Positions 61,027 to 64,000 of a stretch of DNA of 64,000 nt are shown here, piece by piece; the stretch's first letter is position 1, and every line of letters begins with the position of its first letter. The DNA lies in assembly GCF_013391635.1 (NCBI RefSeq), contig NZ_JACAWU010000001.1, positions 1,364,001 to 1,428,000 on the forward strand, in the 5' to 3' direction. The position numbers and the translations under genes were made by a program. Under the pieces are notes generated by a model that saw nothing but the letters and a program-made list of their open reading frames with translations, searched no databases and had not been told where the DNA came from. Origin of the DNA: Natronomonas gomsonensis. GTDB lineage: Archaea > Halobacteriota > Halobacteria > Halobacteriales > Haloarculaceae.

Positions 61027-61980
61027 TCAGTCACCTCCGGGGGTTCCGTCGGCGTCCGGGTCCGTCACGGCAACCGGTTCGGCGTCCTGCCGGCGAGTAC
61101 GGAGACGCTCCCGGCCCACCAGCGCGGCGACCAGCAGGAATCCGACGAGTGCGCCGGTGAACACACCGACGCCGACGGCACTCGGGACGCCGGTTCGGCT
61201 CACTTCCATGAAGAGCACGTAGCCGGCGTACGCGGCGAAGGCCAACAGCACCCAGAACGTCAGTGTCAGGTCGAATCCAGCGACTTCGACGGTCTTCTGT
61301 GGTGACGTTCCAGAGGGCTTGCCTTCGGCATCGGTAGCCCCTTCGGCAGGCGAACTCCCGTCGGAGACGCTCGCTCCACCGTCCGTTGCCGCGCTCGTGG
61401 TGACGTGTTCTTCCTCTGGGTCACGGAGGAAACGGTACGCCTCCATGCCACCGAGAAGGACCAGCGGCACCACGACCAACAGCACGAATCCGAGGGTCGT
61501 GTTCGCCCACAGGATGACGTACCCGATGAGCGGGATGACGACGATGACACTGCCGAGCACCTGTTCGGGGGCGACGAGTCCGGCGTCGGCGTTCTCGTTG
61601 GCGTCGCCTTTCGTTCGGTAGGCGCCGTCGACTTCCTCGACGATTCGGTGGGTCGTCGGCACCTCGTTGCCCGTCCGGTAGGTGATGACGTCGCCGACCG
61701 CGACCGGACCGCTGGCGACGATGACTACGTCACCGGGCGAGATGGCCGGTTCCATGCTCCCCGAGAGGACGACGAACCCGTGGTCGGCGCCGATGGTCTG
61801 GGGCACCGCGAACACCACGAACGGAACGACGAGTGCCACCAGGAGGACGAAGCCGACAACGGCCGCGATACGGCGTGCCCGACCGCTGGTGGCCGGTCCG
61901 GGCTCCTCCGGAGCCGGTTCCCGTTCCGGTTGGGTGTCGCTCGTCGTCGTCTCCTCGGTTGCGGTGGTTTCGTCGGTCAT
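61027..61980 (-). CDS. SipW-like signal peptidase I
   Basis: A 317-residue S26B signal peptidase of archaeal/ER type. The serine is in FVVLSGSMEPAISPGDVVIV; the base is His (not Lys) in VPTTHRIVEEVDG, and the acidic GDANENADAGLVAPEQVLG follows. A Thr/Glu/Pro-rich tail precedes the first membrane segment (about 37-57); two more lie about 150-180, and a second pair near 240-300 after an Asp/Ser/Gly-rich loop. The C-terminal membrane pair is unusual for a minimal signal peptidase. The ATG overlaps the stop of the upstream TasA-like gene (ATGA). It is likely dedicated to the exported proteins of this operon. Confidence 0.87.
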   Translation of the reverse strand: MTDETTATEETTTSDTQPEREPAPEEPGPATSGRARRIAAVVGFVLLVALVVPFVVFAVPQTIGADHGFVVLSGSMEPAISPGDVVIVASGPVAVGDVITYRTGNEVPTTHRIVEEVDGAYRTKGDANENADAGLVAPEQVLGSVIVVIPLIGYVILWANTTLGFVLLVVVPLVLLGGMEAYRFLRDPEEEHVTTSAATDGGASVSDGSSPAEGATDAEGKPSGTSPQKTVEVAGFDLTLTFWVLLAFAAYAGYVLFMEVSRTGVPSAVGVGVFTGALVGFLLVAALVGRERLRTRRQDAEPVAVTDPDADGTPGGD

Positions 61981-63044
61981 TGGTTCTCCTCCTCACAGTC
62001 GGTCGAGCAGACGGCGACGGTGACGTGGCTGATAGCCTTGCCGTCATCGGCGTACAACAGGCCGCCATCTTCGAGCGACGCCGTGTCGTTGGTTGGCTGC
62101 TCCCCAGCGGTGTAGGGCCGTGGGTCACCGGGTCCCGCCTTGATGCCCACCTCACACAGGGCTGGAGGCGTTCCCCCGTCGGTCCGTCGGAGGCGGAACG
62201 CGACCGCCGTGGTTTCGGTGCCGTCGTCCTTCTCCACCGTGTCGTAAATCTCGATTTCGTAGCCGTCGCCCCCTTCGCTGAACGCGTAGACACCCGGTTC
62301 GATGTAGCTGTCACCGATTCCGGGTTCCTCTCCGTCCTCGAGTTCCAGCTTCCCGAGCGAGTCACAGCACACACAGGGGTCGTAGGTGTCACAGCTCGGC
62401 CGCCGTGGGAACGGGTTCGCTCTCGTCTCGTCGTTTCGGCACTGAACGCCGTAGACGTCGAACGACAGCTCGGTGGCGTCGGTTCCGACGTACCCTTCGT
62501 CGAGCCAGTACTCGACGAGGAGACACAGTTCGTCGGTCAGACAGTCGACCGGAGCGGTCGAAGCGTCGGCATCGAGCAGTTCTCCGTTCCGCAGTCCGTC
62601 GGCGACGGAGCGAAGCGAGCCGTCGGCGATGGTGTCGCCGCGAGCACCGGTCGTACAATCGGCATACGAGAGCCGAACCGAGAGGTGTTCCGACAGCGCC
62701 GACGCCGGCGGACAGTCCAACCGGAGCCAGACGGCGGCCGGGTTGTTGATGGTCTCCGAGAGGTCCGGAAGGGAGACGCTGACGAGCGCCGTCCCGCTGT
62801 CGTCGCTCGCGGTGAGTCCGGCCACGGGGAGTTCGAGCGTCGTCCCGCTGTGGCTCCCAGTGGTGCCGGCGTTCGGTCCGGCCAGCACCTCGTAGCCGAC
62901 CGCGAGGTCGACGGCGCCGGCGCCGATGGCGCTCGTGAGGCGTTCGTCGTCGTCCAACAGGGCGGCCGTCCCGCCGCCGGTGACCACGCCCGCTCCGCCG
63001 GCCGTGGCGAGTGCCGCCAACACGCGGCGTCTGCTGAGCGTCAT
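61977..63044 (-). CDS. TasA/SipW-type exported protein with extra Cys-rich domain
   Basis: A 355-residue protein. A Tat-like start (SRRRVLAALATAGGAGVVTG) ends in GGGTAALLDDDERLTSAIGAGAVDLAV, the SipW-type cleavage and TasA-like beginning. A beta domain follows (LVSVSLPDLSETINNPAAVWLRLDC, TDELCLLVEYWLDEGYVGTDATELSFDVYGVQCRNDET, seen as ELSFDVYGVQCRNDE). From about 225 a second domain opens with a Cys cluster (SCDTYDPCVCCDSLGKLEL) and ends ISHVTVAVCSTDC. It overlaps the upstream gene and the signal peptidase gene by four bases each. Confidence 0.8.
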   Translation of the reverse strand: MTLSRRRVLAALATAGGAGVVTGGGTAALLDDDERLTSAIGAGAVDLAVGYEVLAGPNAGTTGSHSGTTLELPVAGLTASDDSGTALVSVSLPDLSETINNPAAVWLRLDCPPASALSEHLSVRLSYADCTTGARGDTIADGSLRSVADGLRNGELLDADASTAPVDCLTDELCLLVEYWLDEGYVGTDATELSFDVYGVQCRNDETRANPFPRRPSCDTYDPCVCCDSLGKLELEDGEEPGIGDSYIEPGVYAFSEGGDGYEIEIYDTVEKDDGTETTAVAFRLRRTDGGTPPALCEVGIKAGPGDPRPYTAGEQPTNDTASLEDGGLLYADDGKAISHVTVAVCSTDCEEENQ

Positions 63045-63826
63045 TCGGTCACCTCCATCGTGAAGGGGTTCTCGCCGCCACAGGGGACGCCGGCGAAGGC
63101 GATGTCGAACCCGACGCTGTCGGTTTGGACAATGTTGCCCGCACCCAGCGGGACTCGCCACGACAGCGAAATACACCGAATCGAACCGACGGACAGACAG
63201 TCGATTGCGAGTTCGCCATCGTTTGCCAGCTCCCCCGCGAACGCCGACTTCATCGACCCCTCGGCGATAGCGGTTTCGCCGAAGCCAGCCATCGGTTGGA
63301 ACTCGCCATCACAACTGCCCCCCGGCACGCCGTCACGCCAGAGGACGACTTCGGTCGCGGCACCGAGTTCCCCCTCGTCACTGTCGGGGTCGTCTCCGGC
63401 CGCGAGTTCGGGACCGTTGACGCGGTTTTCCTCATCCTCGGTCACCGCCGCGCGCACGTAGACATCGAGTGGTTCTGCGCCCTCGTCGTCGACGACTTCG
63501 AGTCCGACGACCAAGGTACCGCTGTCTCCGGGGACGACGTTCGAAAGCGAGACGACCGGGCCGCTGGCTTCGAGGACGTATTCGGGGTCCGTCGCCGGGT
63601 CGAGGGCGTCGGTGAGCCTCACCTCGTCCGTTCCGTTGTGGTGTTCGAGGAACGCGCCGTTGTATCGCTCGTACCACGCGACGCGGAGCCGGCGGTCGTC
63701 GGTGTCCGGTGCCGCGTATGTGTATCTCGTGAACGTGGGTTCGGCCGGCCGAGCCGCGGCGATGCCGCCGGCTGCGAGCGTCCCCCCTCCGATTCCCGCC
63801 AGCAGTTGTCGTCGTGTGAATTGCAT
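63041..63826 (-). CDS. TasA/SipW-type exported protein, first gene of the operon
   Basis: A 261-residue protein with a Tat-type signal (MQFTRRQLLAGIGGGTLAAG). The mature part is a beta domain (LRVAWYERYNGAFLEHHNG, VVSLSNVVPGDSGTLVVGLEV) ending in CISLSWRVPLGAGN then IVQTDSVGFDIAFAGVPC, which corresponds to the end of the neighbouring protein's first domain (VYGVQCRNDET). It is rich in Cys in its second half (CDGEF, CLSVGSIRCIS). The ATG at 63826 is chosen for the signal peptide. The stop overlaps the next ATG (ATGA). Confidence 0.8.
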   Translation of the reverse strand: MQFTRRQLLAGIGGGTLAAGGIAAARPAEPTFTRYTYAAPDTDDRRLRVAWYERYNGAFLEHHNGTDEVRLTDALDPATDPEYVLEASGPVVSLSNVVPGDSGTLVVGLEVVDDEGAEPLDVYVRAAVTEDEENRVNGPELAAGDDPDSDEGELGAATEVVLWRDGVPGGSCDGEFQPMAGFGETAIAEGSMKSAFAGELANDGELAIDCLSVGSIRCISLSWRVPLGAGNIVQTDSVGFDIAFAGVPCGGENPFTMEVTE

Positions 63827-64000
63827 TTCATCAGTCTCCGGCCGCAGTCGGCCGCTCGTGTTGCTCTCCCACTGGGGAGGATATCGCATAGGTATGGGTC
63901 GAGTGTCGCCTCGCCGCTGGGCGGTAGGGTGTTCGTACCGCCGCCGATACAACGGCTACGGCGACTCGACGTGTGCGGAGTCGAACCCCCTACGCCAGCG
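63827..64000. other. Region upstream of the SipW-type operon, no gene seen
   Basis: This 174-base edge should hold the operon promoter, read on the minus strand. I see no clear TATA box. A fragment GGGGGTTCGACTCC near 63980 (minus strand) resembles a tRNA T-loop but its stem does not pair, so no tRNA is called. Confidence 0.3.

Noticed and set aside
63965..64000. tRNA-like T-loop at the right edge
   Set aside because: The minus strand reads GGGGGTTCGACTCC, but the five bases after the loop do not pair with those before it, and no acceptor stem is seen.

Overview
The window is a gene-dense chromosomal segment of a haloarchaeon (class Halobacteria). The evidence is very high G+C at third positions, strongly acidic proteins, leaderless genes with a TATA box about 26 bases before the start codon, archaeal-only families (NAC, aCPSF1, PAC2, archaeal XPB and its Bax1/DUF790 partner, DUF373, DUF371), Tat-type lipoprotein signals and two geranylgeranyl-reductase-family flavoproteins. 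I cannot fix the genus. I see no rRNA, tRNA, CRISPR array or transposase, so nearly all of the window reads as core chromosome with a few accessory patches.

Layout. 1-9 kb: the start of folC, a CBS protein, an HtpX-like protease, then the lysine/diaminopimelate genes dapA-dapB-dapD and lysA, interrupted by a VapBC toxin-antitoxin pair and a small acidic gene; then a CNNM-type membrane protein and purB. 9-19 kb: a PQQ-propeller lipoprotein, an acyl-CoA carboxyltransferase, a PurN-PurH fusion, and a minus-strand run with an HTH/zinc-ribbon protein, sugar nucleotidyltransferase, Dph6, a DUF373 membrane protein, SppA and a small membrane protein. 18.8-25.8 kb: a translation-linked trio (PUA protein, NAC, TrmI) against a minus-strand run of DUF371, endonuclease III, Bax1, a GGR-family flavoprotein, a truncated haemoglobin and an unknown. 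26-39 kb: a coiled-coil protein, a FemAB-like acyltransferase, a NYN nuclease, a coupled membrane gene pair of which one carries a pilin-like domain, PAC2, a three-gene operon with a split RNA methylase and its PUA domain, a ferredoxin, an amidase, the second GGR-family paralogue, an MFS transporter and an aldo/keto reductase.

39-51 kb: the chaperone genes grpE, dnaK and dnaJ all lie on the minus strand, but dnaK and dnaJ are separated by a 7.4-kb block holding a metallopeptidase with a Glu-Pro-Thr repeat and three zinc ribbons, a 903-residue tubulin-like protein, a membrane-anchored exported protein and a Rieske protein with a large helical domain. This block is one of the two most interesting places. 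51-60 kb: XPB helicase, a VTT membrane protein, the aCPSF1 termination/RNA-processing nuclease, a cupin with a zinc-ribbon tail, a DUF4382 lipoprotein, AzlCD, a DUF2061 protein and proS.

60-64 kb: a tightly coupled minus-strand operon made of two TasA/SipW-type exported proteins, a SipW-like signal peptidase, a third exported protein that is almost entirely Asp/Ser/Thr/Glu, and a 45-residue membrane peptide. I read this as a dedicated export and surface-assembly system, the second most interesting place. Functions for the tubulin-like block and the SipW-type operon are inferences from domains and gene order.
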